Part shown: positions 43,581 through 51,999 of the stretch, one piece after another
How positions within the stretch are numbered: position 1 is the stretch's first letter
Layout: every line of letters begins with the position of its first letter
DNA from: Paenibacillus sp. FSL H3-0469
GTDB lineage: Bacteria > Bacillota > Bacilli > Paenibacillales > Paenibacillaceae
Assembly: GCF_038051945.1 (NCBI RefSeq)
Contig: NZ_CP150302.1
Coordinates: 1,426,001 to 1,490,000 of the forward strand
Direction: 5' to 3'
DNA length: 64,000 bases
Notes under the pieces: model-generated
Databases searched by the model: none
The model's input: the letters and a program-made list of their open reading frames with translations, nothing else
What the model was told of the DNA's origin: nothing
Made by a program: the position numbers and the translations under genes

Positions 43581-43708
43581 AACGGAGGCCTGGATAATGG
43601 TCTGCGACCACGATCCCTGCCAAGATCCCGATGACTGCCCTGAAAGTTTTAAATATTTTCATTTAATCTGTTTTATTACATATCTGGACAGTCAAAAGTT
43701 CTACAGAG

Positions 43709-43960
43709 CTAAGAAACCAGCGAATCGCGCTCCACTTCAGCGTTTCCTTGCTTGGATTTAATTATTTGGGTTATAGATACATGCGGATTTTGAGTAAACA
43801 TGCGAAAAATAGACTTGCGTAAATAAGCAGCGACCGTAGCCTCGGACTGGACGGCGTGGGAAGGTGTACGCAGATAGCGAAAAAGATGCTTTGGAGTTCG
43901 GTCCGAAAAGCGTAAAGCCACCAGTTGTAGCAGTCCCATCGCAATGCATTGGCACATCAC
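43709..43960 (-). CDS. transposase C-terminal part, reached by a -1 frameshift
   Basis: The frame is open from the AAAAAG site at 44044, reading KKEEAHPLEAVTNEPDRQ and then the listed 83 residues (MCQCIAMGLLQLVALRFSDR ... RDSLVS). It is not an independent gene: the ATG at 43960 is internal. With the shift the transposase would be about 447 residues and end 7 bases inside the left inverted repeat. Confidence 0.75.
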   Translation of the reverse strand: MMCQCIAMGLLQLVALRFSDRTPKHLFRYLRTPSHAVQSEATVAAYLRKSIFRMFTQNPHVSITQIIKSKQGNAEVERDSLVS

Positions 43961-44016
43961 AAATCCCTCGATGGCTTCAACCGTTTTTTGGATGCATTGT
44001 CGATCGGGTTCGTTCG

Positions 44017-45051
44017 TTACGGCTTCGAGAGGATGGGCTTCCTCTTTTTCAAAAACCGGTTCAGTTTCGGCATGGACTTACTCCAAAAATGGTAGCCGAA
44101 GGCGTGAGTAACCTGCTTCATTTCCCGAAACATACTTTCGATCTTGAAGCGGTAACCGTACAACATAATGATGTCCGTGGCAGGTAAAGTCAGATCGGTA
44201 CTCACCAAAATCGAATACCGGCCCTCATAAACCACCAGCACAAAGCGCAATTCCAGATATAAACCTTGGCCCCAAAGCAGGTCCAGACAGAGAAATTGAA
44301 CTGTCTTTTCCTCTCCGTACAGCCGAACGGTTGCGGTTTGAAAATCAGCCGCGCGAGTCGTGAACAACTCCTTGAGTTTGACCGTTTGGCCTTTTTTCGG
44401 CGGTCGACCACGTCCTGGCTTCTTCGCGGAGGGACGTTCGTAGGCGACCGCATTGGATTTCGCTTGGGTCACCAGGTGCATACGGGCTTCGGAAGCCAGG
44501 TGGCACGCCTGTAAGCGCTCCAAGGCCGGAACGGACAAGAAGTACCGATCCAAGAGCAGCAGTGCCTGACCGAAACCTTTCGCAGCCTCGAATCCTTGTT
44601 CAATCATTTGAACAACATGGGAAGGCGTCTCCCCTTCACTCGCGGATGTCTTCCAGCCCAGAACAGTCTTAACACCGTCTTGTAGATTCATGAACAAAGG
44701 CAGGCAAAACCACTTTCGGGAGTCGCCGACCAGAAGGCCAATGGCTCCGAACAAATGCCCAAAGATATAGGCACCCTTGGACACATTTTCAGATTCCTGA
44801 TAGAGCTTCTTGATTCCGGGCATTCGTCGACCTTCCTTAGCCTGCTTCATCCCGTCGCCAATGAGAACAACATAGCCATGGACTACCAGAAGAGGTGCAG
44901 ACCGGCGAACGATCTGAAGCCAGGCCTGCCGTAAGGATTCCGTCGACCAAGCCGAGGAACGGAAGAAGTGAATCAGCGTTTCGTAACAGCGATGATTCAA
45001 AGAGAGATCGCGAATAATGGAAGTTACCCCGAGATGATCCGAGCGCAGCAT
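44017..45051 (-). CDS. DDE-type transposase, N-terminal and catalytic part
   Basis: 344 residues up to a stop caused by a frame change. It begins MLRSDHLGVTSIIRDLSLN and has VHGYVVLIGDGMKQAKEGRR (first Asp), LLLLDRYFLSVPALERL (second Asp) and MLYGYRFKIESMFREMKQ (Tyr-Arg-Glu-type motif), so the catalytic triad appears complete. The C-terminus continues in the -1 frame at 43709-43960. The join lies at AAAAAG (44049-44044), a sequence where -1 slippage is plausible. I could not assign an IS family with confidence. Confidence 0.85.
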   Translation of the reverse strand: MLRSDHLGVTSIIRDLSLNHRCYETLIHFFRSSAWSTESLRQAWLQIVRRSAPLLVVHGYVVLIGDGMKQAKEGRRMPGIKKLYQESENVSKGAYIFGHLFGAIGLLVGDSRKWFCLPLFMNLQDGVKTVLGWKTSASEGETPSHVVQMIEQGFEAAKGFGQALLLLDRYFLSVPALERLQACHLASEARMHLVTQAKSNAVAYERPSAKKPGRGRPPKKGQTVKLKELFTTRAADFQTATVRLYGEEKTVQFLCLDLLWGQGLYLELRFVLVVYEGRYSILVSTDLTLPATDIIMLYGYRFKIESMFREMKQVTHAFGYHFWSKSMPKLNRFLKKRKPILSKP

Positions 45052-45307
45052 GAAGCCGATGGTAATAACGACAAACTACTCAAAGGTGGCTTGCCTAGAG
45101 AAGCAAGAACGGAAGGGAAGTAAAAGGTCATTCAGGTATTTTAGCATCGGTATGGTGAATCGCTCACGAATGGGGTAAACTACTACTTGTAACCCATTTG
45201 GCGATTATTCCTTTCGTGTGAGAACTAAAGGATACCATAATTCGCTCAATTGGGTTATTTTTCTATGCATCTATTTTCGACAAGAACTTTTGACTGACCA
45301 GTACATA

Positions 45308-45341
45308 TGATTTTAGTGAGTTTTAGTCGGGGGAGTACAAC
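45308..45341 (-). promoter_or_regulatory. weak match to the shared promoter motif
   Basis: Minus strand: GTTGTAC (45341-45335), 15 bases, then TCACTAAAATCATAT. It matches the first block well and the second only partly. Before the insertion sequence arrived it would have read into orphan cassette 2. Confidence 0.3.
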
Positions 45342-45350
45342 TAGGGGAGG

Positions 45351-45392
45351 AAAAAAGGTTAATCACCGGATACTAAATCCTTTAGATTAACC
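45351..45392 (-). terminator. terminator after the effector/immunity genes
   Basis: GGTTAATC (45357-45364) pairs with GATTAACC (45385-45392), with an inner GGAT/ATCC stem. On the minus strand a T6 run (45356-45351) follows. It separates the active effector operon from the orphan cassettes. Confidence 0.85.
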
Positions 45393-45437
45393 TTTCCCCA
45401 TTATGTTATCCTAATATTCTTGGAAGCGGAGTATCAG

Positions 45438-45905
45438 CTATACCTCCGTCCCCGTGTAGTATTGGATATATCTTTCTCTTGGAGGAACCAACTCATCATC
45501 TAGCAGTTCTGCACTGGTTAATACCGCTTTATTCTCTAATCGGAAGATGAACAATACATAATAATCTCCCAGGGATGGTAAGGCAAATAGAGCGTAGTTG
45601 CTATTTTTTAATAGGCTGTTCGTTTCCCGGATCTTATCAGGCAAGTATTCATACTCCATTTCACCGAGCGCTTCCAGTTCATCTTGTGTTGCAAGCTCAA
45701 TTCCACGCTCAAACTCATAATCCAAAATGTAATTTACAATTTCATTGTCTTCCTCTCCTTTATAATCCAGAAAAAGAAAGGCTCCGCTCGACAAGCCATA
45801 TTTTAAGACTCTTTCATAATGGCTTGTACGATCCTCCCCTTCCAGAATCGCTACTGCATCCTCCTGGCCCGGAAATAGGACTTCCAGTATTCCTTTATCC
45901 AACAT
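45438..45905 (-). CDS. second immunity-type protein, DUF6630-like
   Basis: 155 residues, acidic. FLFLDYKGEEDNEIVNYILDYEF and DELEALGEMEYEYLPDKI resemble the DUF6630 family as I remember it, which occurs among immunity genes. GGAGG precedes the ATG. It lies 21 bases after the large immunity gene and is the last gene before the terminator, so it may be an immunity gene kept from an earlier toxin end. Confidence 0.7.
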   Translation of the reverse strand: MLDKGILEVLFPGQEDAVAILEGEDRTSHYERVLKYGLSSGAFLFLDYKGEEDNEIVNYILDYEFERGIELATQDELEALGEMEYEYLPDKIRETNSLLKNSNYALFALPSLGDYYVLFIFRLENKAVLTSAELLDDELVPPRERYIQYYTGTEV

Positions 45906-45926
45906 CTGCTTATCCTCCGTTATGCA

Positions 45927-46904
45927 TTATTGGAAAAGCTCTTCCCCATATTGATTCAAGAAATAATCCGGATAATTTTTACGATAAAATCTATCAATTT
46001 GCACCAGTAGAGGATCTTGCTCCGGGTATGGCTCTGGCTCCTGAAACACCATTTGCGCCTCAGGTGTATTCATCAACAGCTCTTCAAAATGTTGTGGAAC
46101 CGGTAACCCCTTCTTCTTCCTAACATGGAGCAGAAACAAGATTTCATATGGATAGAATCCATACCGGTAGTCACCAAATTCAATAGATTTCCCCAGTTCA
46201 GAGGCCAGCTCGGAATGATAATTGATCATTTGTCCTATCAAAGCGGTTATTTCTTCTTCTATAGGAGTTGACCAAGATTCCAAAACTCCCGAATAGATGT
46301 CTAGATTTTCTGGAATTAAAGCATACTTCATTTCAGATTCTTTCATTTTTTCCTTAACGCTAATATTTACATGTTGATCAATTTCAAAAATGGTTTTTTT
46401 TCTGTATTGTAGGTAGAGTTCCAGCAAGAACCATGTATGCTTGTTCCAATCATTTGCAGACATAGAATTCTCACCAAGATGTTTAACAATAAAATCAAAC
46501 AAAATTGTCTCTTCTTTCTCCCACCCATACATCGTGAAATGAATTAAGGCAGCGACTACCTCCTTAAATGTATAGATAACCATCATTCGCGGGTAACGAA
46601 TTTTATATAAGTCTTGAGCTATACATTGATAAAACAAGGAGATTTGCATCATTTTTAATCCTTCAATTTGCTTGTTCTCTAAAGAAAATACATCCTCCTT
46701 CCACACTGAATTGTAATACGTAAAAATGGTTCCAATACTTATTAATAAGATATGGTCTCTTTTTGTGTCATTTAAATCTATTATTTCAGATAATATACTT
46801 TTGATATCTTCGTATTGTTCTTTGCTATCCTCATAAAAGCTGCTTTTTTGAAAGTTCTTAGTATACTTTTTAAGTGCGATCTCTAGTTTTTTTTGGTTAA
46901 GCAT
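45927..46904 (-). CDS. probable immunity protein for the nuclease effector
   Basis: About 325 residues from the ATG at 46904, which follows GAGGAGG by 6 bases; that site overlaps the toxin stop codon, so expression is coupled. The frame extends to 46931 inside the toxin gene but without a start signal. Mostly helical, AT-rich (MLNQKKLEIALKKYTKNFQ, LFYQCIAQDLYKIRYPRMM, FDFIVKHLGENSMSANDWNKHTWFL split over two helices). No known family recognised. Position directly after the toxin gives the inferred role. Confidence 0.7.
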   Translation of the reverse strand: MLNQKKLEIALKKYTKNFQKSSFYEDSKEQYEDIKSILSEIIDLNDTKRDHILLISIGTIFTYYNSVWKEDVFSLENKQIEGLKMMQISLFYQCIAQDLYKIRYPRMMVIYTFKEVVAALIHFTMYGWEKEETILFDFIVKHLGENSMSANDWNKHTWFLLELYLQYRKKTIFEIDQHVNISVKEKMKESEMKYALIPENLDIYSGVLESWSTPIEEEITALIGQMINYHSELASELGKSIEFGDYRYGFYPYEILFLLHVRKKKGLPVPQHFEELLMNTPEAQMVFQEPEPYPEQDPLLVQIDRFYRKNYPDYFLNQYGEELFQ

Positions 46905-46915
46905 TTTATCCTCCT

Positions 46916-48826
46916 CTATAGTTCGCTCCAAACTTTTATTTTCAAGTAATCTATCCCAAATCCTGTTCCGGTTTTCTTTACGGCTGTCTCTACTCTAATG
47001 TAATCAAACTCAAGTCCAGGATTCTCAAAATTTAGTTTTTTGTAAGCTTTAATGAAGCCTGCATATCTCGGATCATTACTATTTATCATTTGTTGGAAAT
47101 ATGCTTCCCCACCCATTTTTTGAGCATCAGAGTATGAAAAACTTCCTATACTCGAAGCTTTCGATTCTATAATCGTTAGCTTAGGTGGCGAACCTTGCGA
47201 AAGAAATGTTCTATCAATGCCATTCCTACCCTTTTGAAACATAGATGAAATGTCTTTCCCTAAGTTGTTCTCTTTAGCCACAAGCTCAACTACCTCTTCT
47301 CCAAAATCTCCCATATCATGATTAAACACTTTATTTTTACCGATTTTTCTTTCATACTCTTTTGTTAGTTTTAGAGTAAACTTCTCGCTTATCTCCCCTT
47401 TAGTATCTAATTTGTGTGCTGTTATATTTCTTTCGTTTGTTAGTCTTTTAAGTTCTGCTTTATTTCCATTCGCTTTTCTTACTATCGTTTCCAGTTCTGC
47501 ACCTTTTAGCTTACTAAGTTCTCTGCGTTGTGACTTAGTAAGTTCAACCGGCTTCATTCCATCTTTCTTTAATTTCTTAAATTCTTTATTGAAGTGCTGG
47601 TCATCGATCTCCTGCATAGTCCCGTCGATCAGCAATACCCAAGGATTAACCTCGCCATACAGACGAATATGCTTGCCCTTGCGCACCAGCTTAAACTTCT
47701 TGAACTTGAACTTCTGCAGAATCCGGTCCAGCAGGCCCCGGAGATTTTTGGCCCCCTTCATGAGCCCCTTTTGCAGGCTCTTAATCACGATTTTACCATT
47801 ACGTAAAATCATGCTGCCGCTCTTGGATGCAAGCTTGGCTCCGGATTTCAGCAGGCTCTTGATGCCTTTGGCTCCTGCGCCTACAACGTTCTTCACCCCG
47901 CTGGCTGCCGCTCCGACGCCCTTCTTGACAGCTTGTCCGGCTTTCTTGAGGTCGGCTCCGACAGCTTTGAAGCCACCCGCCATCGCCAGCTCAACCAGTC
48001 CCATCGCCAGTGCAGTAGCGAGCGCAATCGCGGCAGGTTCGATCATCTTCTGCCAGCCCTGGCTCAGGTAGGTACCGATATAACCGGCAGCTTGCGCTAA
48101 GGTCTGCGCAATAGACACAATTGCCTGAGCCTGCATCACAACTGTGATAATATTAATGATCGGGGGAATCAGCACCGTAATAGCCCCGCCCGTGACGACA
48201 AAAGCTGCGCCAACAGCCACTAATGCTCCCGCTATGCCCGCAAGCAGCTGTAATCCATGGGCCTTCATCCATTTTATTACAAATGATTTAATTTGGTCAA
48301 ACAACATTTTCGCATTATTCGCACGTAGCTTGACACCATCAGCTATTTTGCCGCCAAGGCTCTGGTTGGCTGTTCCGGTGTCGAATTCCGCCATAATGCT
48401 GTCCATTGTAGCCGGGTCGCGGCTGCCGGACATCTCCTTCGTTTCCCCGTCCTTGAGATTGGCTTCCTGTATCAGCGCCGGGTCCATTTCACCCTGCTCC
48501 ACCGATTCCATCTCGATATCTTCAGCGCTCAGCTTCTCGCCCGCTGCCGCACCAGCGCCAGCTCCCTCAGCCTGCTCTACAGCTCCCCCTTCAGCTGCTC
48601 CAGCCCCCATTGGCTTGGAGATATCTACTCCGAGCAGATACTCCCACATCTTGCCTTCCAGATGGCTGAATGAACGTTTTGCCGCCTGGCCGAGCGCTCC
48701 AATCCGGGACATCACATCCAGGAACGTGGCAATCAGCAGACTGCCTAGGGTGGAGATCAGCTTGGAATAGAAGTTCTGTACTGCTGCCAGCGCCTGATCC
48801 ACCTTAGCAGCCAGGAAGTCCATCAC
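46916..48826 (-). CDS. eCIS effector, C-terminal part with PD-(D/E)XK nuclease toxin
   Basis: 636 residues as an open frame. The frame is open upstream of the listed start, reading KKLVSVVFAKFPGIAAKICS into VTQVMDFLAAKV, so it is the continuation of the gene at 48823-51018 after a -1 shift. It contains an acidic linker, hydrophobic segments (LLAGIAGALVAVGAAFVV, MIEPAAIALATALAMG), the shared basic pre-toxin block and a unique toxin end. The toxin has GDFGEEVVELVAKENNLG, GRNGIDRTFL and LTIIESKASS, the Glu ... Asp ... Glu-x-Lys order of PD-(D/E)XK nucleases. Likely a DNA-cleaving payload carried by the injection system. Confidence 0.8.
   Translation of the reverse strand: MMDFLAAKVDQALAAVQNFYSKLISTLGSLLIATFLDVMSRIGALGQAAKRSFSHLEGKMWEYLLGVDISKPMGAGAAEGGAVEQAEGAGAGAAAGEKLSAEDIEMESVEQGEMDPALIQEANLKDGETKEMSGSRDPATMDSIMAEFDTGTANQSLGGKIADGVKLRANNAKMLFDQIKSFVIKWMKAHGLQLLAGIAGALVAVGAAFVVTGGAITVLIPPIINIITVVMQAQAIVSIAQTLAQAAGYIGTYLSQGWQKMIEPAAIALATALAMGLVELAMAGGFKAVGADLKKAGQAVKKGVGAAASGVKNVVGAGAKGIKSLLKSGAKLASKSGSMILRNGKIVIKSLQKGLMKGAKNLRGLLDRILQKFKFKKFKLVRKGKHIRLYGEVNPWVLLIDGTMQEIDDQHFNKEFKKLKKDGMKPVELTKSQRRELSKLKGAELETIVRKANGNKAELKRLTNERNITAHKLDTKGEISEKFTLKLTKEYERKIGKNKVFNHDMGDFGEEVVELVAKENNLGKDISSMFQKGRNGIDRTFLSQGSPPKLTIIESKASSIGSFSYSDAQKMGGEAYFQQMINSNDPRYAGFIKAYKKLNFENPGLEFDYIRVETAVKKTGTGFGIDYLKIKVWSEL
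47613..48082 (-). repeat. pre-toxin homology block, copy C (in the full effector)
   Basis: The copy within the full-length effector; nearly identical to blocks at 41126-41600 and 43110-43580. It runs from GYIGTYLSQGWQKM to NPWVLLIDGT, directly before the unique nuclease end. Confidence 0.9.
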
Positions 48827-51018
48827 CTGAGTAACCTTGGTCTTGAGCTTCTGGGCCAGCTGGTTGACCGCTTTAATGGCCTTATTGACAACTCCGTCAA
48901 TCTTGCTGCATATCTTGGCCGCAATGCCGGGGAACTTAGCAAATACAACGGAAACCAGCTTTTTAGCAGCACACCCAGTCCCTTGATCAGGGTTGTGATC
49001 AGCTTGCGGCCCAGTTCAATGATGCCCAGTACAGCCTGCTTCGCTTTGTCAAAAATAAATTTAACCGCTTTGCGGAGACCCTCAAAAATGAAGTTAACTG
49101 CTTTCTTAACGAGTTCGACGACAGCTTCCAGCTTACCCTTCACCCAGCCGAGGAAGCCGCCCTTCTTCTCTTCCTTGGCCTTCTCCTGTTCATGCTTGCC
49201 GTCTGCTTCCTTCTTAGCTTTACTGTAGGCCTGCGTCGCTTCCCGCTCCGCTTCAGACTGCTTCTTCTGAGCTTCCCGCTCTTTGTCTGTGCGGACGCTG
49301 TTGATCTCCTGCTTCTTCTGCTGGGCGGCTGACCCGGCCTGTTTGGTATAGTCCGTCTCGGCAGCATCCAGCTCCTTTTTCCACTCGCCCTGCAATTGGG
49401 TGACTTCTGCTTTGGCTCCAGTCTGCTGGCTAATCTGCTTGTTCTTCGCCTCGGTCTCGGCCTGCCGGATTTGCGCCTGGCTGTCGGCTTTGGAGCTCAG
49501 CACTTTACTGTCGAATTTGGCTTGTTCCTTCTTATATTCCGCCTGCTTGGTACCAAGCTGCTTCTTCATCTCTGGAGCCAGACTACGGTTCAGTCCGGCA
49601 GTCATATCTGCAGACAGTGCCAGCGCAGGCAATTTTTTGGCCCCGGGTGCCTGCCCGCCTTTCAGCCCTGCAGCAGCCTTCACCACGGTGCCATCCGGCT
49701 CGGGATAGATCTCATTCTCCCCGAACGGCTGCTTGATCTGCCCCATCTCCGCCTGCTTGGCTGCGCTCACCTGCTGGGAGGCCTCCTGATGAAAACCCTC
49801 CAGCTGGGAGGGATCTGCCTCCCCGGTCATGCTGATTCCCGGCGGCTGGGCGGCTGCGGAGCGGATCTCGCTTAACATCGCCTCCGGATTGCCCCCGGAA
49901 CCGGATGAACTAATGTTCATTTTATCCAGCTTGCCTGCAGGAACAGCCCCGCCGGTACGCTCGCTATTGAAGCCTTCCTTCACAGTGTGCTTCAGCGCTG
50001 CCGGTTTCTTCCGGGCCTGCAGGACCCTCCCTTTCAAGCCGGTCGGTACAGGAACAGCAGGCAGCCCTTGTTTGGTCTTCTGCGCCTGCTTCGCGAAAGC
50101 ACCGGAGGATACATTCACCGCCTGGGCATAGGCATCCCCCAGCTCTGTAGGCTGAACCTGTGTCAGCTGATCCAGAATCTGCCCCGGATCTTCACCGCTG
50201 ATCTTCACCGTCTTGCCCTTCGCCGGCTTCTCCTTCCCCTCTCCCGCTAACGCACCGAGTGCTGCTCCAAGCGATGGCTCCTTGGACGCTTTCTTCGGTT
50301 CATCTGCTCCTTTGGAGGCGGCGGACTTCTTGGCTGGCTCCGGCGCATCCTCTCCCTGAGCTGCTGCGGACTCCTCCGCCTTCCCGGGTTTCAACGGTTC
50401 CGCAGACGGCTCTTCGCCGGCTTCTTCTGCAGACCGAGCGACGTCCTCTCGTTCTGCCGCTTCAGCTTGCCCCTCTGCAGCGGCCTCAGCCCTCCCCTTT
50501 GCCCGGGCAGGCGCTGGAGTCTTTTTGACGGCTACGGGACCTGAAGAACTGCCGCCACTAGCAGGCTTAGTTTGTGTGACAGACGCAGTAGCGCCTCCTG
50601 CCTGCCCCAACGGCTCCTGCTTACTCTGCATCTTGGCTTCAGCCGGAGCGCTGGCTTGCTCTGCTTCTGCTTGCACCGGTTCCGGTGAATCCGTATGCTC
50701 TTCCACTTGAGCTTCTGCGGCCAAGCTCTTACTTGGTCCATCCGCCTGTGTTCCATTGTCTGCCTGCTCTTTCTTCTTCCCGTCCTCCTTCAGACTCGAT
50801 AACAACTGAACCACGGCCCGGTTGCCGAGTGTGCGCTGGAGCGCCAGCTTGTCTTCACGGCTTAAGGAAGCCGGATTCTGGCGGACACGCCGGATAATCT
50901 CTACCGGGTCTGGTTGTTTCGCGGCTGCCGGACGAATGAATACCTGCGGATTGCTGAATGGTTTATGGCCGCCGAATGCTTTATCTTTCTCCTTACTTAC
51001 GGTTGCTTGGGTCTGCAA
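48823..51018 (-). CDS. eCIS effector, N-terminal part
   Basis: 731 residues from a TTG at 51018 (AGAGGGGG 6 bases upstream). Residues about 62-76 read LQRTLGNRAVVQLL, the motif usually seen at the front of DUF4157 eCIS-associated proteins, but no DUF4157 protease follows. After it come an Ala/Glu/Lys/Pro-rich low-complexity stretch, a coiled coil (about 480-620) and amphipathic helices (VKGKLEAVVELVKKAVNFIF). The last 45 or so residues (SWFPLYLLSSPALRPRYA...) are an out-of-frame tail: one extra A in the A5 run at 48960-48964 joins the helices to the gene at 46916-48826. Restored, the effector would be about 1,367 residues. A match to the shared promoter lies just upstream. Confidence 0.8.
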   Translation of the reverse strand: MQTQATVSKEKDKAFGGHKPFSNPQVFIRPAAAKQPDPVEIIRRVRQNPASLSREDKLALQRTLGNRAVVQLLSSLKEDGKKKEQADNGTQADGPSKSLAAEAQVEEHTDSPEPVQAEAEQASAPAEAKMQSKQEPLGQAGGATASVTQTKPASGGSSSGPVAVKKTPAPARAKGRAEAAAEGQAEAAEREDVARSAEEAGEEPSAEPLKPGKAEESAAAQGEDAPEPAKKSAASKGADEPKKASKEPSLGAALGALAGEGKEKPAKGKTVKISGEDPGQILDQLTQVQPTELGDAYAQAVNVSSGAFAKQAQKTKQGLPAVPVPTGLKGRVLQARKKPAALKHTVKEGFNSERTGGAVPAGKLDKMNISSSGSGGNPEAMLSEIRSAAAQPPGISMTGEADPSQLEGFHQEASQQVSAAKQAEMGQIKQPFGENEIYPEPDGTVVKAAAGLKGGQAPGAKKLPALALSADMTAGLNRSLAPEMKKQLGTKQAEYKKEQAKFDSKVLSSKADSQAQIRQAETEAKNKQISQQTGAKAEVTQLQGEWKKELDAAETDYTKQAGSAAQQKKQEINSVRTDKEREAQKKQSEAEREATQAYSKAKKEADGKHEQEKAKEEKKGGFLGWVKGKLEAVVELVKKAVNFIFEGLRKAVKFIFDKAKQAVLGIIELGRKLITTLIKGLGVLLKSWFPLYLLSSPALRPRYAARLTELSIRPLKRSTSWPRSSRPRLLR

Positions 51019-51047
51019 TGGATTCCCCCTCTGTAAAAAATCGATCC

Positions 51048-51083
51048 TATAGATAAAGTAAAATCCATAGCGCTTTTTACAGC
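51048..51083 (-). promoter_or_regulatory. promoter of the effector gene (shared motif)
   Basis: Minus strand: GCTGTAA (51083-51077), exactly 15 bases, then TTACTTTATCTATA (51061-51048). It is the same layout as upstream of the eCIS operon (39476-39442) and the split sigma genes (60269-60302). The effector TTG start is about 30 bases further on. Confidence 0.65.
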
Positions 51084-51135
51084 CGGAGTTATAAATAAAT
51101 CCATTTATTCTAATTTTTACTTATAATCACATGTC

Positions 51136-51158
51136 AAAAAGGCCGCCCTTAGGCAGCC
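51136..51158 (-). terminator. terminator after the DUF1906 gene
   Basis: GGCCGCC (51141-51147) pairs with GGCAGCC (51152-51158) with one mismatch; on the minus strand a T5 run (51140-51136) follows. It ends the holin-to-lysin transcription unit. Confidence 0.7.
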
Positions 51159-51176
51159 TGTAACCCTTCCTCCTGA

Positions 51177-51974
51177 TTAACGATTATTCGGGTCTGCCGC
51201 TTGGCCCGAGGCTTTGCGCAGCTCATTCGCCAGACGGTGAAATTCTTTTCCAGACTCTGCACTACCTGCTGCCATATAAGCCGCTTGAAGAAAAGCAATG
51301 ATCTTGCCCGTATCCTCTTTCTTCATCATATAGTCTTTCCCCTCTCCGTTTGCATTGCCTGGTACAGGAACCGCGGCAGACTGCGTGCTCCACCAGCCGG
51401 CTTCTCCGCTGGACTGGTTGAGGTCTACATTCACTCCGTGAACCGGTTGACCTAATCCCTTGGGACCGTTGTCATATTGATACAGGTGGATCCCCTCCGC
51501 TTTCCGGCCTTTACTCCAGGCATACGTCTGCCAAAAACCGGTGCAGGCCTTAGCGGCCATTGCAGCTTCAATAACCGTAACGCTCCCGTAGACACCCGAC
51601 TGGTAATTCCGGGCGGCTTCTCCCGCTGCCGTAATATACTGGATCACCGTGTCCAGCTGCTTCGCAGAAGCGTCGAAATCAACGGCAAAGTAGATCCGGC
51701 TCCCGGCAGGTTGTCCAACCGCAAGGGCTGTCTGTGCGGCAATCGCCCCGTCTGTCAGGCCGGCTGCACGGCCTCCCAGCGCACGGCTGGCGGTCGTTTC
51801 ATACACAGAGACAATTTGCAGCCCGGCAGCGCTGATAGCAACCGCCTCCGCCTGGGTTAACCTTTTCCAGCCGGAGGGCACAAGGTAACGGCATACGAAT
51901 TCGTAACCATCCTCCTTGAATTTCTTTGCCAGTGTGCGTGTTAGCGGTGCTGCGCAATCAAAGCCTTTGGCCAT
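51177..51974 (-). CDS. DUF1906 glycosidase-like lysin
   Basis: 265 residues. It starts KGFDCAAPLTRTLAKKFKEDGYEFVCRYLVP and has IYFAVDFDA, YQSGVYGSVTVIEAA, GFWQTYAWSKG and a final VNVDLNQSSGEAGWWS, the TIM-barrel DUF1906 (Rv2525c-like) family. The acidic residues in FDC and AVDFDA are in the positions expected for the glycosidase-like site. No signal peptide, so release would depend on the holin or on lysis. In this lysis-gene context an endolysin role is the best inference. A short helical tail (EFHRLANELRKASGQ) follows the domain. Confidence 0.85.
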   Translation of the reverse strand: MAKGFDCAAPLTRTLAKKFKEDGYEFVCRYLVPSGWKRLTQAEAVAISAAGLQIVSVYETTASRALGGRAAGLTDGAIAAQTALAVGQPAGSRIYFAVDFDASAKQLDTVIQYITAAGEAARNYQSGVYGSVTVIEAAMAAKACTGFWQTYAWSKGRKAEGIHLYQYDNGPKGLGQPVHGVNVDLNQSSGEAGWWSTQSAAVPVPGNANGEGKDYMMKKEDTGKIIAFLQAAYMAAGSAESGKEFHRLANELRKASGQAADPNNR

Positions 51975-51999
51975 TCCCCCATCTCCTTCTTCCTGTCTG

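Larger units (their letters stand above)
43684..45301 (-). mobile_element. complete insertion sequence with 19-bp inverted repeats
   Basis: Left end CTGGACAGTCAAAAGTTCT (43684-43702) and right end, read inward, CTGGTCAGTCAAAAGTTCT (45301-45283), 18 of 19 identical. A perfect 7-bp direct repeat TACATAT flanks it (43677-43683 and 45302-45308). Length 1,618 bp. It inserted just upstream of orphan cassette 2, immediately after a weak match to the shared promoter motif. A different family from the IS at 7527-9046. Confidence 0.92.
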
